Translations under genes and position numbers: made by a program
DNA from: Flabesymbios commensalis
Taxonomy: Eukaryota > Annelida > Polychaeta > Terebellida > Flabelligeridae
Length of the DNA stretch: 64,000 bases
Direction of reading: 5' to 3'
Assembly (NCBI GenBank): GCA_964017125.1
Contig: OZ024915.1
Coordinates: 19,781,185 to 19,845,184 of the forward strand
The notes under the pieces: generated by a model
Seen by the model: only the letters and a program-made list of their open reading frames with translations
What the model was told of the DNA's origin: nothing
Databases searched by the model: none
Shown: positions 1-10,559 of the stretch, in pieces
How positions within the stretch are numbered: position 1 is the first letter of the stretch
Layout: every line of letters starts with the position of its first letter

Positions 1-319
1 CGCGTTTGCGCAGTGGTACGACTAACTATCAACCAGCACTTGCATTGACATCCCACAAAATTATTGTGTGTCAGGATCGTCACCTTGATGTTTCTCCCAA
101 GAGCCATGAGAGGTTCAAACGCATGGGTGCTAATACTCCCCCTGCATATGAGCTTAAGCTCTGGACAACACCCCCGTCCACGAGAACAAATCCTGAGGAG
201 CACCACCAACAATAAAATCTTTCTTGAACTCCTCTCAAAATGTTCCATGAGAGAAGGGATTGAAGTAACTGGAGAACGGTACATGATATGTTGATACTGT
301 CGATGTACTTCATTGAGAA
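1..319. other. Unassigned window edge
   Basis: Short open stretches exist on both strands, but none matches a family I recognise. It could be the 5' continuation of the degenerate transposon gene that follows, which I cannot show. Confidence 0.3.
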
Positions 320-1006
320 AAAAACCCACAGGAAATATCTACATGAAGCGTTTTCTTGGCTGGGATATTAATGTGAAGGCATCTACCACCATGCTTGGTC
401 CCAAATGTTCGTTCCCAGTTGCTTGGACTGCATAGACAATGACTATCCACTCCTTCACTCATTGCTGGGAGAAGAAACAAGCTCACAATCGGAGGTGGCT
501 CAGACTGGGATGAAATTCTTTTATCATTTTTATGGAGAAAAGGGACATATTATAACCTCAGACTAAAATCTAGCAGAGGTGTAAGGCAAAAATGCCTCCA
601 ATCAAGGCTTTGCCTCCCACTTAGCCCATTTGTACTTTACATATACAGCGTTCCCATCTTCGTGTAATGATGTTGAAAGCTGTTGCTAGAAGAGCTCCTC
701 CTACTGCAGTTGCAGACATCAGCAAGTTTGGGTTGGAGGTTCGTGATGGTGTAGTATTTATACCAGCTATGCATACAGGCTTACCACCACCAGCTCAAGT
801 TATAAGAGAACTGTCATGTGTGTGCAGGTCAGAGCAGACATGTTGGAGGAGGTGTGGCTATCAAGCAAAGCACATAGGCCTACCATGTACCACACACTGC
901 AAATGTACAGGATTGTGTGTAGCAATCCATATAGTGTGAACAAATCAGTAGATACAGAAGATGATGACGATGATGAAGAGGTCGGTGAAATAGATTGATA
1001 TTTCAT
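320..1006 (+). pseudogene. 3' remnant of PIN/XPG-type transposon protein
   Basis: Decayed C-terminal part of the protein family encoded in full at 27515-33263. From about 426 the translation reads DCIDNDYPLLHSLLGEE. From 592 it reads MPPIKALPPT, a stop at 622-624, then PICTLHIQRSH, matching the FPPSR...HVARANYQ region of the other copy. After that comes a Cys-rich tail (LSCVC...LPCTTHCKCTGLC) of the CXC/tesmin-like kind, and in a shifted frame an acidic end (DTEDDDDDEEVGEID). The Cys-rich tail is absent from the 27-kb copy, so the two belong to different lineages. The assignment rests on motif order as I remember it in invertebrate homologues. Frames are broken several times, so it is a pseudogene. 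Confidence 0.6.
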
Positions 1007-1689
1007 CACTTGTCAAGCTGGCTTAGAAAACACTGGCCTTTCTATTCTCAATTGTGTCAAATTTGACTTTTAAATGCTTTTGTAACCTTTACCTCTTAAA
1101 TGCTTTTGTAACTTTTACCTCCGTACGATATGATATGTCTTGTGCCATAAGCAGTAAAATATGCCCATACATTCATTGTACACAATATCAATGCAATCAA
1201 GTATCTTGTTCTGTAGTAAAATGCACATGACCTTGCCCTTTCGATGTGACCTAGACCTTCAATTGCATTATTAATGCCAAAAAATGATTTACCAAGTATT
1301 TCATACACGAAAATGAGGTATTATATGTTGCTTTATCACAAATAGTAACAAAAATATGAATTAATAATAGTAGCTGGCGGCCATTTTGGATTTTGTTAAA
1401 TTATGCAAAATGCTCAACCTACCACAAATTGCGCCAAGTGGATTCTTAAAGTAGACTATTTCAGCATATCAAAACAGCAAAAAAAGTTTGGGGTTTCTGA
1501 AATGCAAGGTTCTGGAACTGGCAACCCGACTACTAGATAGAAATACACAACCAGCAAGTTATTAAAAATTTTAATTCATAATTTTGCATTTTAAGAGTTA
1601 ATTAAATAACGTCTCCCCTTTATTGGGATCCCAATGAATGGACTACATCCTTTTAGGACCCGTTAAACCAAAAGGAAAGGCCCACCAGA
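1007..1689. other. AT-rich intergenic stretch
   Basis: No gene seen. It holds one copy of a short motif, GGCGGCCATTTTGG near 1377, which recurs elsewhere in the window (33.93, 37.56 and 37.86 kb, and inverted at 21.66 and 25.62 kb). Confidence 0.4.
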
Positions 1690-2816
1690 ACCTGCTTCAC
1701 GTTTCTTTTTAAACCTCCCTTACCTCTTCAAATGACCTTGGCCAGTAACTTTAAATGACCTTGACAACCTTTCCCACCATGAGCGACATTCATGCACCAA
1801 TTTTCAGATGGATAACTCTTCAAAGATGCCAAGCACAAAGAGCCCCAGCATTGATTTATCATAGTCCCTGATATGTAACCTTCCAATGATACCAAATACA
1901 AACCTAGTCAAGGTTTTTAATTAAGTTACACCTTTTTCATAAAATGACATTGGGCAAAGACTTTATTTTATCACTGCAAATAACCCTAGGTAATGACCTT
2001 AAATGACCTCTAGTGACCTATTTCACCACTGCCGACCCTCCAGCATCCATTGTCCATACTATCGGGTATATAACCTATCCAATCATACCAAACACAAACC
2101 TGGTCAGTGTTCAGTTAAATCTCCCTTTTTCGTCACATGACCTTGATTAATGACCTTCAATGACCTCTGGTGACCTATTCCATCATTGGCCACACCCCAG
2201 CACCGATTTTTCAGAGTCCCAGATAGGTAACCGTTTAATGATACCAAATACAAACCTAGTCAAATTTTTAGTAAAAAAAACCCACTTTTCTAATGAAATG
2301 ACCTTGGACAAAGACCTTATTTTATCACCGCAAATGAACCTAGGTAGTGACCTTAAATGACCTCTGGTGACCTATTTCACCACTGCCTACCCTTCAGCAT
2401 CCATTGTCCATACTTTTGGGTATATAACCTATCCAATCATACAGAACACAAGCCTGGTCAAAGTTTTTAGTTCAATCGCCCCTTTTTCGTCACATGACCT
2501 TGAATAATGATCTTATATGACCTCTGGTGACCTATTCCACCACGGCCGACACCCCACCACCCATTTTCCACGGTCCCAAATAGGTAAACTTTCCAATAAC
2601 ACGAAACACAAAGTTTGTCAAAATTTTTAGGTAAATCACACTTTTTCTCTAAATTACCCTGGGTAGTGACCTTAAATGATCTCTGGTGACCTATTCCACC
2701 ACTGGCAACACCCCAGCATCCATTTTCCATACTCCCGGATAGATAAACTTTCCAACGATACCGAACACGGACCTGGTCAAACTTTTCAGTTAAATCACCC
2801 TTATCTCTTGGACTAA
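1690..2816. repeat. Tandem ~160-bp repeat rich in TGACCT
   Basis: The phrase CCTCTGGTGACCTATT or a close variant recurs near 2009, 2164, 2360, 2521 and 2680. Spacing is about 155-196 bp, and alternate units are closer to each other, giving a dimer of about 355 bp. Each unit also carries CATGACCTTGA-type, CACCACTG and CCAAACACAAACCTGGTCA-type blocks. The short open frames inside are by-products of the repeat. TGACCT is the reverse complement of the nuclear-receptor half-site AGGTCA and is present many times. Confidence 0.8.
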
Positions 2817-2827
2817 CAGATGAGCCA

Positions 2828-2866
2828 AATGAAATGAAATGAATCGGGCTTTAGGCCACCTTCGAC
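2828..2866 (-). mobile_element. 5'-truncated SINE tail with target duplication
   Basis: A 39-bp piece carrying only the 3' end of the SINE seen whole at 5888-6184: the ATGAAATGAAATG tail plus the GAATCGGGCTTTAGGCCACC block. It is bounded by an exact 11-bp direct repeat CAGATGAGCCA (2817-2827 and 2867-2877). This is the mark of target-primed insertion with severe 5' truncation. Confidence 0.8.
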
Positions 2867-3194
2867 CAGATGAGCCAGCATCGGTGACTAACTCATGACG
2901 TTCATGAATGTTCACGAATTGTTCATGAAAATTAACTAGCTTTCAAGTCTAAGGCATGTCATGTCATTTATTTTGACCTCTAAATATAGTATCTTAATTG
3001 ATGATTCTATTTTCGTAAGATTACTTCTTACCTAAGCACAGCGAGCTAAATTAATCTTGAAAACATGATGATTTTGTTAATTAAGAAGGATATCCTCCCC
3101 CCTCAAAGATTCAAAGTCAAAGTCAAATGGTTTATTCATGCATCAGGGCCACTGGCCTACATTGCAAATATAATAACACACACATTCAATTCTT

Positions 3195-5139
3195 TCACAA
3201 TTCAAACATTTTGTATATAAAAATAGAAAGTTGAAAAATAGTATTATCATCTTGTGTAGACATCAGTTTATTAAAATTGTGGATAGATGGTGGATTTAAA
3301 TAACATTGTGGAATATAAAAACATCTGATTTCTTTGTATTTTTCACAAATCATTGCTGCGTGAAATTCATCTTCCAGTACATTGTCATCACAGAAAGTGC
3401 ATAAACGTTCTTCTTTTGGGATATTATCATGTCTGCCTTTTTCTATAGCTAAATTATGGCTGGCGCATCTTAATTTAGCGAACGCTATAAAATGCTTCCG
3501 TACTTGTAGGATATGAAGATAACGTTCTGGTTCTAATGTATATTTGAAATTAGCATAATAGTTGAGTTTATGACTAGCAGTTATATCGTGGTGCCAGTCC
3601 TGAGCAAAACAGTCTGAGAGTCTCTGTTTGAAATTGTTTAAAAACATTATTTCATCACCAACACCTTGCGATAACCAAACATGTCCAAAGCCGTATTTGT
3701 ACAATAACATTTTAACATGTGTTGCCCATGAGATCTTCCCACTGTCATCATATTTTAACCAATATTTAACACATTTACTCATATAATGTACAGCAAGAGG
3801 TCGTCGATCACACTCACCCAGAGCAGCACAATTTATTGTGTTGCCCCTCACACCCAAAATTTTCTTACAATATTCTAATTTTACCTGTTCAATAACATGG
3901 CTATATTCATATCCCCAGATTTCAGATCCTTAGAGCAAAATAGGGGTAATCAGTTTATCAAACATATTCATAGCTGTTGAAAAAGGTAAAAATCCACATT
4001 TATATTGAACTTGTTTTATAAGGAATAAAGCTTTCCGAGCTTGTGCTGCAAGACTTCGTTTAGCTTGCGACCATTTCAATTTACTGGTGAAAAATATTCC
4101 AAGGTATTTATAACTAGAGACCACTTCTATCTTTCCTCCATTGTAGTACCATTTTTCATTTTGTTTCAAACATCCTCCTCGTCTAAAAACAACTATTTTT
4201 GTCTTTGTTAAATTAACAATCATTGCCCATTTTTCACAGAATTGACCCAAGACATCAATTATTTTCTGTATTCTCCCAACTGTATCAGAGCACATTGCCA
4301 TATCATCGGCATACAATAAAATCATGACATTTTGCGTTCGTTCATCTAAGTAAATTCCTTGGCAACCATTAGCCTTCAACATATCAATTAATTCGCTCAG
4401 GTACAGTATAAAAAGAAAGGGGCTTAACATGCAACCTTGTCTCACTCCAATTTTACAAGTAAAACATTTTGTCAGGCCTTCGCTTGTACACACGCAAGAT
4501 TGTAGATGCATATACATGTTTCGTAAAAAGCGCAGTGTGTCACCATGTATGCCATTATTTATTAGTTTAAACCATAACAGACAATGCGGTGTAGTGTCGA
4601 ATGTTTTTGAAAAGTCGACGAAAATTACGTAACACCGACCTTTCTTTTTACACAAATATTTCTGAACTATACTTTGTAAATTGAAAATTTGATCTATAGT
4701 ACTATAACCTTTGCGATAACCTGCGTGTTCTTTTTGTCGTTTTTTTATTTTCGTCTGCTCATTTAACTAATCTGCTATTTATTAGTTTTGTAAAGAATTT
4801 ACTAAGTGTACACAGTAATGATATACCTCTGTAATTACTTGGCTGATGCGGGTTACCGCTTTTGAAAATCGGACAGATAATAGCCTTGCACCGTATATTT
4901 GTGTATTCTCCTGTGAGCAGTATTTTATTAAAAAGAAGTGTAAGTAATGGGGTAATGATGGCATTTGTACATTTTAACATTTCGTTTAGAATACCATCAA
5001 TACCACCTGCTTTTCCATTAGGTAAATTAGAAATGCATAATCTCACTTCATCTTCAGTAAAGGAAGAATTTAAAATGTCAGGTTTGTTTTCAGTACATTC
5101 ATTACAAAATATATCATGTTCAGCAATCAAATTTGCCAA
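3195..5139 (-). pseudogene. LINE-A reverse transcriptase ORF (broken)
   Basis: Reading on the minus strand: fingers NGKAGGIDGILNEMLK (about 5020), NYRGISLL (about 4830), HAGYRKGYSTIDQIF (about 4710), VDFSKTFDT (about 4620), RQGCMLSP (about 4430), catalytic YADDM (about 4310), KYLGIFF (about 4110), then a C-terminal domain with CTFCDD...EDEFHAAMIC (about 3385), a Cys-Cys-His-Cys motif common in this group. At least two lesions are visible. One is a frame change near 4745. The other is an in-frame TAA at 3930-3932, after which the same frame continues. The enzyme would copy its own RNA at a nicked target; this copy cannot encode it whole. Confidence 0.85.
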
Positions 5140-5638
5140 AAATTGAATCTCAGTTTCTTTAACATCTACTTTTCTCTTCAGTAGTTCATTAAAGTAATCA
5201 TACTTAAAGATTCACACAAAACTGAACAGAAAACTGTGAGACTAATTATTTACATCGGACAGATAATAGCCTTGCACCATATATTTGTGTATTCTCCTGT
5301 GAGCAGTATTTTATTAAAAAGAAGTGTAAGTAGTGGGGTAATGATGGCATTTGTACATTTTAAAATTTCGTTTAGAATACCATCAATACCACCTGCTTTT
5401 CCATTAGGTAAATTAGAAATGCATAATCTCACTTCATCTTCAGTAAAGGAAGAATTTAAAATGTCAGGTTTGTTTTCAGTACATTCATTACATAATATAT
5501 CATGTTCAGCAATCAAATTTGCCAAAAATTGAATCTCAGTTTCTTTAACATCTACTTTTCTCTTCAGTAGTTCATTAAAGTAATCATACTTAAAGATTCA
5601 CACAAAACTGAACAGAAAACTGTGAGACTAATTATTTA
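4868..5638. repeat. 386-bp tandem duplication in LINE-A
   Basis: 4868-5252 and 5254-5638 are near-identical direct copies offset by 386 bp, with about four substitutions seen (for example CCGTATA versus CCATATA). Each contains the LINE-A fingers region; the outer copy encodes the same MANLIAEHDI...GKAGGIDGIL segment. About 1% divergence means it arose recently, after LINE-A inserted. Confidence 0.9.
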
Positions 5639-5640
5639 AA

Positions 5641-5887
5641 AACAGTATGTATTCTGTGGTTGATAATCTGACACAGAAAGTCTTAATTTGCTACATGTAA
5701 TTAATTAGGTAATTAGCCATTGCGTAATTGACACCATACTCGTTCATGAACGTTAACGAACAAACCATGAACTAAATTGGGACTTTTTCATTTCACTCAT
5801 GAAATTTTATGAACTAGCGATGAACCGAATCAAGACTCATCAAGTTCATAATAATTCATCAAATTTCATGAAACCGTCTCTCATGAA
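5641..5887. other. TTCATGAA-rich stretch
   Basis: No gene. Contains many TTCATGAA/CATGAA palindromic words, ending in the left copy of the SINE target duplication (5874-5887). Confidence 0.4.
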
Positions 5888-6184
5888 ATGAAATGAAATG
5901 AATCGGGCTTTAGGCCACCTTTGTGCACATATAGGCTAAACTGAGGATGATGAGATGAATGAGATGACACTGTCCTCCAGACACAAGATTCGAAATTCGA
6001 GCCCTGGCGATCTGAGGCCGAGCACGCTACCTCTCGGTCACGGAGGCTCCCCACAATACTGACTTTCACACGTGGATGGGGAAGAAGCATTTTTGTTTCT
6101 TTGAAACCGCCGAGACCGGGAACCGGACCCCGAACGTTGGCGTGAAAGGCAGCGGTGCTAACCACTACCCTAGGGCCCCCGCCC
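5888..6184 (-). mobile_element. Dimeric tRNA-derived SINE, full-length copy
   Basis: Read on the minus strand, two tRNA-like units follow each other. The first has TAGTGGTTAGCACCGCTG (A-box-like) and GGTCCGGTTCCC (B-box-like). The second has GACCGAGAGGTAGCGTGCTC and GGCTCGAATTTCGAATC. It ends in a TTTCA-repeat tail. It is flanked by a 14-bp target duplication CCGTCTCTCATGAA (5874-5887 and 6185-6198). A second long copy lies at 57186-57489 and 3' fragments at 2828 and 38536. It would be transcribed by RNA polymerase III and moved by a partner LINE. Parent tRNAs are not identified. Confidence 0.85.
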
Positions 6185-6198
6185 CCGTCTCTCATGAA

Positions 6199-7054
6199 CA
6201 AGCTATGAACTGAATTGATCGTACAAAGTTCATAAAAATACATTACTGTTTTTGATGAATAATCATAAACACAGCTCTTGAATTGGCTTTATAAACCATT
6301 GATGAATGTTAATGAACGTCATCTCATCGGGAGGAGGGGGGGGGGGGGGGAGTTGGGTTGAGAAGATCACTACGTGCATAGTTTATGGGCGTGTTCGGGG
6401 TCATCTGTTAATATAAAAGTGAAGTGATGACCCAAGCTGCTAATTCGATATATCAATGTATTGATCAAGATGGACTAAATATCAGCTAAACTTTTAAGAT
6501 TGTCTCAGAACACATTTGTTTATCCATTTAAGAATATTTCCATAATATTTCCGTGTTATCACTAGTTCTGTCAATTGTTTAATTATTTATTTATATTAAA
6601 CAGAATTGGATCAGCATGGATTGCAGATTCATTCTAGGCAATAACACACGTTGGTTCTTTGTTTGTTTAACACCTAAACCGCTAACCCCGACTACCGTCG
6701 TTTTTAACCTTTTAAGCCCTCGCGATCCATTAAAGCATCATATTACATCCCTGAAAACACACTTAATTTTCCTACAATTAGGGGTTTTAGAATGAATATT
6801 TTCATGAAACAGGCTTACCAATACATGGCAATTTTCTTTACTTTTTCACCCACATCAAATCATCTTCATCCACTACAAGTCGAGAATTGCGGCAGCAATT
6901 CGCGGCATGTAGTGGATGAAAGTCAGGCTTGAGAGGGTTAATTCTTTTATTAGCCGATTAAATCACTACTTTTGGGAATAAAATGAGTGTTTAACGTGTT
7001 GCATCAAGATATTGCAAATATTCGGTCCCAGATTAAACACATATGAGTAATTGT
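6199..7054. other. No gene seen
   Basis: AT-rich DNA with a poly-G run at about 6337-6351. No exon, RNA gene or recognisable element end found. Confidence 0.4.
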
Positions 7055-7080
7055 TGTGGGTCGCGGTAGCGAGACCCACA
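7055..7080. repeat. 26-bp palindrome
   Basis: TGTGGGTC and its reverse complement GACCCACA face each other around a 10-bp centre GCGGTAGCGA. It may be the end of a small DNA element; no partner was found in the window. Confidence 0.5.
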
Positions 7081-7397
7081 TTCAAGTAGGTGAAAATTTA
7101 AAATCTTTAATTTAGCGCTTTAAGGGGTGGCCCAACTATGTAGTCAACATAACTTTTATTTGTGCTAACAATGTCCATGTGATGTTTTGGTATAAAAATA
7201 CAATTCATGCAGCATGTCGGTGAATCCCGTACAATCAACATCGTCATGTTATGCTATTATATATGCTATGCTGCACCACAGAAAATATCCCTACGTGTTT
7301 TGTTTCTGTCTATAGGGTTCCTGTTCATCATGTTGTGCTAACAAAAATATTCTCACACCTGAATAGCATTTAAGCATTTTGTGTCGTATACATAGAT
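7081..7397. other. Left flank of the Ngaro-type element
   Basis: No gene seen. Contains no copy of the element's terminal repeats, which supports placing the element's left end at 7398. Confidence 0.4.
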
Positions 7398-7714
7398 AGA
7401 GCATTTCTGCGCAGCAGAAAATATTTTATGGCACTAAATTTGTCAAATGTTGTTTTACCATAATTGTTCAGATCTACTGGTGTAAATTATAAGCAGGCGT
7501 ACTCAAGCAGCTTCTGGTTCATTCACCAGGGGGCGTTTGTGGACGTTCAAGTTATAGTTCTGGTTTATTCGCCAGGGGGCGTTTGAGTACGATTGTGACG
7601 TCACTGACTAATTAATTATTCAGTGACCCAGTTTTTCAGCGTCGTCAGCAGAAGTGCCGACTCAATTTCTTTGACAAACTTTGTTTGTTTTGTATATTAT
7701 TGATATTTAATTTT
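7398..7714 (+). repeat. Ngaro repeat A1
   Basis: Left terminal repeat, 317 bp. Near its outer end lies the near-perfect inverted word TTTCTGC-GCA-GCAGAAA, a reasonable candidate for the recombinase core site. Repeated as A2. Confidence 0.9.
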
Positions 7715-7749
7715 GGATTGACTTTGATTGATTAATCAAGAAAACGATT

Positions 7750-8605
7750 GTGTTCTTTCTGAGAATGGAAAGACGCCATAAGAAAACTTTGTTGGCGAAG
7801 TCTCCCAGAAAAGTAGGGAGAACAAAACCTGCCGCCGCTGGGTCAGTGAGGGCTGCCGCCATGCATGCCACGGGCATGGCTAGCCAGTCTCCGAGCAGCA
7901 TGCCGGAACAGCTGGATGAGGGACACAGCCGCCATGTTGACGCGGGACCTTCAACAACACCAAGTCAAAGAGACAGCCAAACCACTAGGCTTGAGAGAAG
8001 TGGGAAGTCTGCAGAGGTGATGGACGATGATGCAAACAACGCTAACGTTAATGGGAACAAGCGAAGGTTGGTGTATGTTCTCGGTCACAGTTTTATACGC
8101 AGACTTCATCGCTACGTTCTCTCTGAATCCGGTCATAGATCCTTCAGATTAAATGATTTTGACATAAATATGAAGGGGTTTTCCGGTGCAAATATTTCAA
8201 GATTAAGACAATATACAGCCACTTGGAGGCAGATTGGATTGACGGGGTCGTCTGTTATTTTGCAAATTGGAGGAAATGACTTGAACTCGCCCTATGTGCA
8301 ACCTTTTGCTCGCGAGCTCGTGAATGAAAGGGGTGTAACGGTAGCTTCAATCACAATTTGTCAACTATTACACAGACGTCAATCACTGTTATCTCGTCAT
8401 ATTGAACTATAACATGTTGGTCGATGAAGTCAACAGAGAGTTGTCCTTTCTCTGTACTTTTTTCCCTAAAATGACATTTCTCGAACATAAAAGAATGAAG
8501 GACAATTGGGAAGATTTACTAGATGCCGATGGTACCCATCTTAATGGAGATGGTATCAAGAAATATTTTCGGTCAATCAGAGGTGCAATTATGCATGTCA
8601 AATAA
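7750..8605 (+). CDS. SGNH hydrolase-like ORF of the Ngaro-type element
   Basis: A Lys/Arg-rich N-terminal part of about 100 residues is followed by an SGNH/GDSL esterase-like domain. It shows LGHSFIRRL (block I, Ser nucleophile), GFSGANI (block II Gly), LQIGGNDLN (block III Asn) and ADGTHLNGDG (block V Asp-His). All four catalytic positions can be seen. Such domains accompany animal Ngaro elements and the ORF1 of some LINEs; their substrate is unknown. It is the first coding block inside A1. The fossil is not fully open. Confidence 0.8.
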
Positions 8606-8637
8606 AACATTTATGTATTTTCTCCAAGGTTGAGGTT

Positions 8638-9361
8638 AAGGTTGTGTATGTGCAACTTTAATGCAACGAGCTGTGCATGGGCAGCTTTTTTGGGCTTTAA
8701 TTATCACAAGTTGTATATGTCCAGGTGATGATATCATATGGTCATCATGTCAATTTTATGTTGTGTATGTGCAGCATTTTATCTGATTTTTCAGTTGTGT
8801 ATGTGCAACTTTTTAGTTATTGCTCTTGTATTCTGTAATGTTGTGTATGTGCATCATTTATGAATCGAGTTGTGTATGTGCAACTTTTTTGGGCTTTAAC
8901 TTACCACGGTTGTGTATGTGCAACTAATGTTGTTTCTCAGATTATATGTGGTGTATGTGCCACATAAATCTGTGTGAAGTGGTGCTTTGTTCAATTTTTT
9001 TGGGCTTCACCTCACCACGGTTGTGTATGTGCAGCCAATGTTGTGTTCTCAGATTATATGTGGTGTATGTGCCACTTAAATCTGTGTAGTTGTGCATGTG
9101 TAACTTTTGATTTATTTATTTTTTCTTTTTTACTACTTATTTTCCGGTTTTGTATTGCAAATTTTGGTACGTTCATTTCAGATTTATAACATATTTATAT
9201 ACCATTTATTGCATTACTTTTTTGAGAAATCAGGGCTATGTGCCATAATGTGCATTTTCCCTATTTTACTATCAGTGATCGGATAATAGTAGTTTTACCT
9301 AAAAATAAATCATTCTGCTTTAAATTAAAAAAATGCAGTTTAAATTGTGTATGAGCAATTT
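8638..9361 (+). repeat. Array of ~12 covarying hairpins with fixed 8-nt loop
   Basis: A 16-22-nt motif recurs: an 8-nt loop TGTATGTG between inverted arms. Examples are GTTG/CAAC (8641-8656), AGCTG/CAGCT (8669-8686), ATGTTG/CAGCAT (8758-8777), AGTTG/CAACT (8793-8810, 8868-8885), TATGTGG/CCACATA (8945-8966), GGTTG/CAGCC (9019-9036), GTGG/CCAC (9060-9075), AGTTG/TAACT (9088-9105) and AAATTG/CAATTT (9342-9361). Changes in one arm are matched in the other, often by G-U pairs, while the loop stays almost constant. It sits between the SGNH and gag-like blocks. I recognise no described element. Confidence 0.85.
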
Positions 9362-9605
9362 TTCTTCGTGAACTAAGTTAATGCACTCGATTTAAAAAAT
9401 ATGCTAACTTAGTATCATATCAATACAATTGTGCTACAAGACTTAGTGAATGCCACAGAACATTGTGGATGGACAATTTAATATAATATAATGGTATTTT
9501 AAAAATGGAGATCCTTATGGCCCACTTTGTGGGTTTTGTTTTTCTTATAGTGCTCCATCTGGGAGACGCACTACGAAGAAACAGAGACAAGACATCTCCT
9601 CTACG

Positions 9606-10556
9606 ATGCCAGAGACTGTAGAGATGGCAAAGCAGGTGGCAGCCATTGTAATGGAAGGTTTGGAGAAGTCCGGTAGACTGTTGCCTGTGCACGATACTCA
9701 GGACGCAGGTGCTTCTGAGTCGGACGAATCTAACACAGGCGACAGTCATCTGGATGCAGGTGCCTCCAGAGCAACTCCACTATATTCGCAAAAAACTCGG
9801 GACGCAGGTGCTTTCAAGTTAGTGAATATAGACTTTTCAGACTCTGAAGAATCATCAGACGACGATACAGTCCACAATAGGGGTGAGGGTTTAGTAAATT
9901 ATGATTGTGTGTCAAGTCCCTTAGGGGCGGATCTACCCAAGAAAATGAAAAGAAAAATTATTAATCATGAATATGTGAATTTGGCTGAAATGCTGTCTCC
10001 AAGTGAAAATGTGGAGTCAGCATTTGAGTTCAAAGATGTGAAAGGTGGTAACACCTTTAAAATCATGTCTCAACCCTCAAAGAGGGAAATATACAATATT
10101 GACCAGTGGACAGAATAATTTACTGTTTATGCATCTGTACTCTGTGAAAATGAACCAAAGCAATCACCGGGTCTGTGGAAATATTGCAAATTTATACGTG
10201 CAACATCAAGACGTTTTGGAGGAAAAGTCTGGAAAAATTACGACGAAAAATTCAGACGGCAAATAAACCAACATACACTACCCTGGGGACAAGTCCACTG
10301 GGATTTATATTTTTCTTTGGCTACTCCTGGTCAGTCTGATAATGGACAGAAACAGTCCTTTCGTGCCAAAAAATCAAAAGACAACCACTTCACAAAGGGT
10401 CAATGTTTCACATTTGAAAACACCGGTGCTTGCTCCAAAAATGCTTGCAAATTTAAGCATGCATGCCTCCATTGCAATAGAAAACATCAAAGCAACAAAT
10501 GTAACCAGCAAGCCAACCAATCAAAAGCTGCTCCCAACACCAATTCGCGTACATAG
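9606..10556 (+). CDS. Gag-like block of the Ngaro-type element
   Basis: The first part (about 170 residues) begins METVEMAKQ-like after the MP start. It is acidic and Ser/Asp-rich, with a DAGAS/DAGAF motif used three times, and carries no enzyme motif. The second part, from about 10317, has a CCCH zinc finger (CFTFENTGACSKNACKFKH) and then a CLHC...H...C knuckle. This resembles the nucleocapsid end of DIRS-order gag proteins. The role would be RNA binding and particle assembly. As a fossil it is in more than one piece. Confidence 0.65.
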
Positions 10557-10559
10557 GTT

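Larger units (their letters stand above)
3107..5640 (-). mobile_element. LINE-A, 5'-truncated non-LTR retrotransposon
   Basis: Minus-strand ORF2 remnant from reverse transcriptase fingers to the C-terminal Cys-His motif; the endonuclease is missing, so the copy is 5'-truncated. The 3' end on the minus strand is a short tandem tail of TTTGAC units (3107-3130), as in many LINEs that lack poly(A). It is the same broad group as LINE-B at 41-43.7 kb. The clade is not assigned; such proteins are often labelled jockey-like by database name. A 386-bp tandem duplication lies at its 5' side. Confidence 0.9.
2893..6329. mobile_element. Possible older inverted-repeat element hosting LINE-A
   Basis: The sequence from 2893, ATGACGTTCATGAATGTTCA, has an inverted partner ending near 6329 (reverse complement ATGACGTTCATTAACATTCA). 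The first 11-12 bases match exactly and the next dozen partly. Both inner flanks are rich in TTCATGAA-like palindromes (2885-2945 and 5740-5885). I read this as an older element into which LINE-A and a SINE inserted. Exact ends and a target duplication were not found. Confidence 0.3.

Noticed and set aside
2467-2730. Minus-strand 87-codon frame
   Set aside because: Contains the same phrase twice because it spans two tandem repeat units.
7055-7080. Palindrome as left end of the Ngaro-type element
   Set aside because: The split direct repeats place the left end at 7398, and the palindrome has no partner at the right end.
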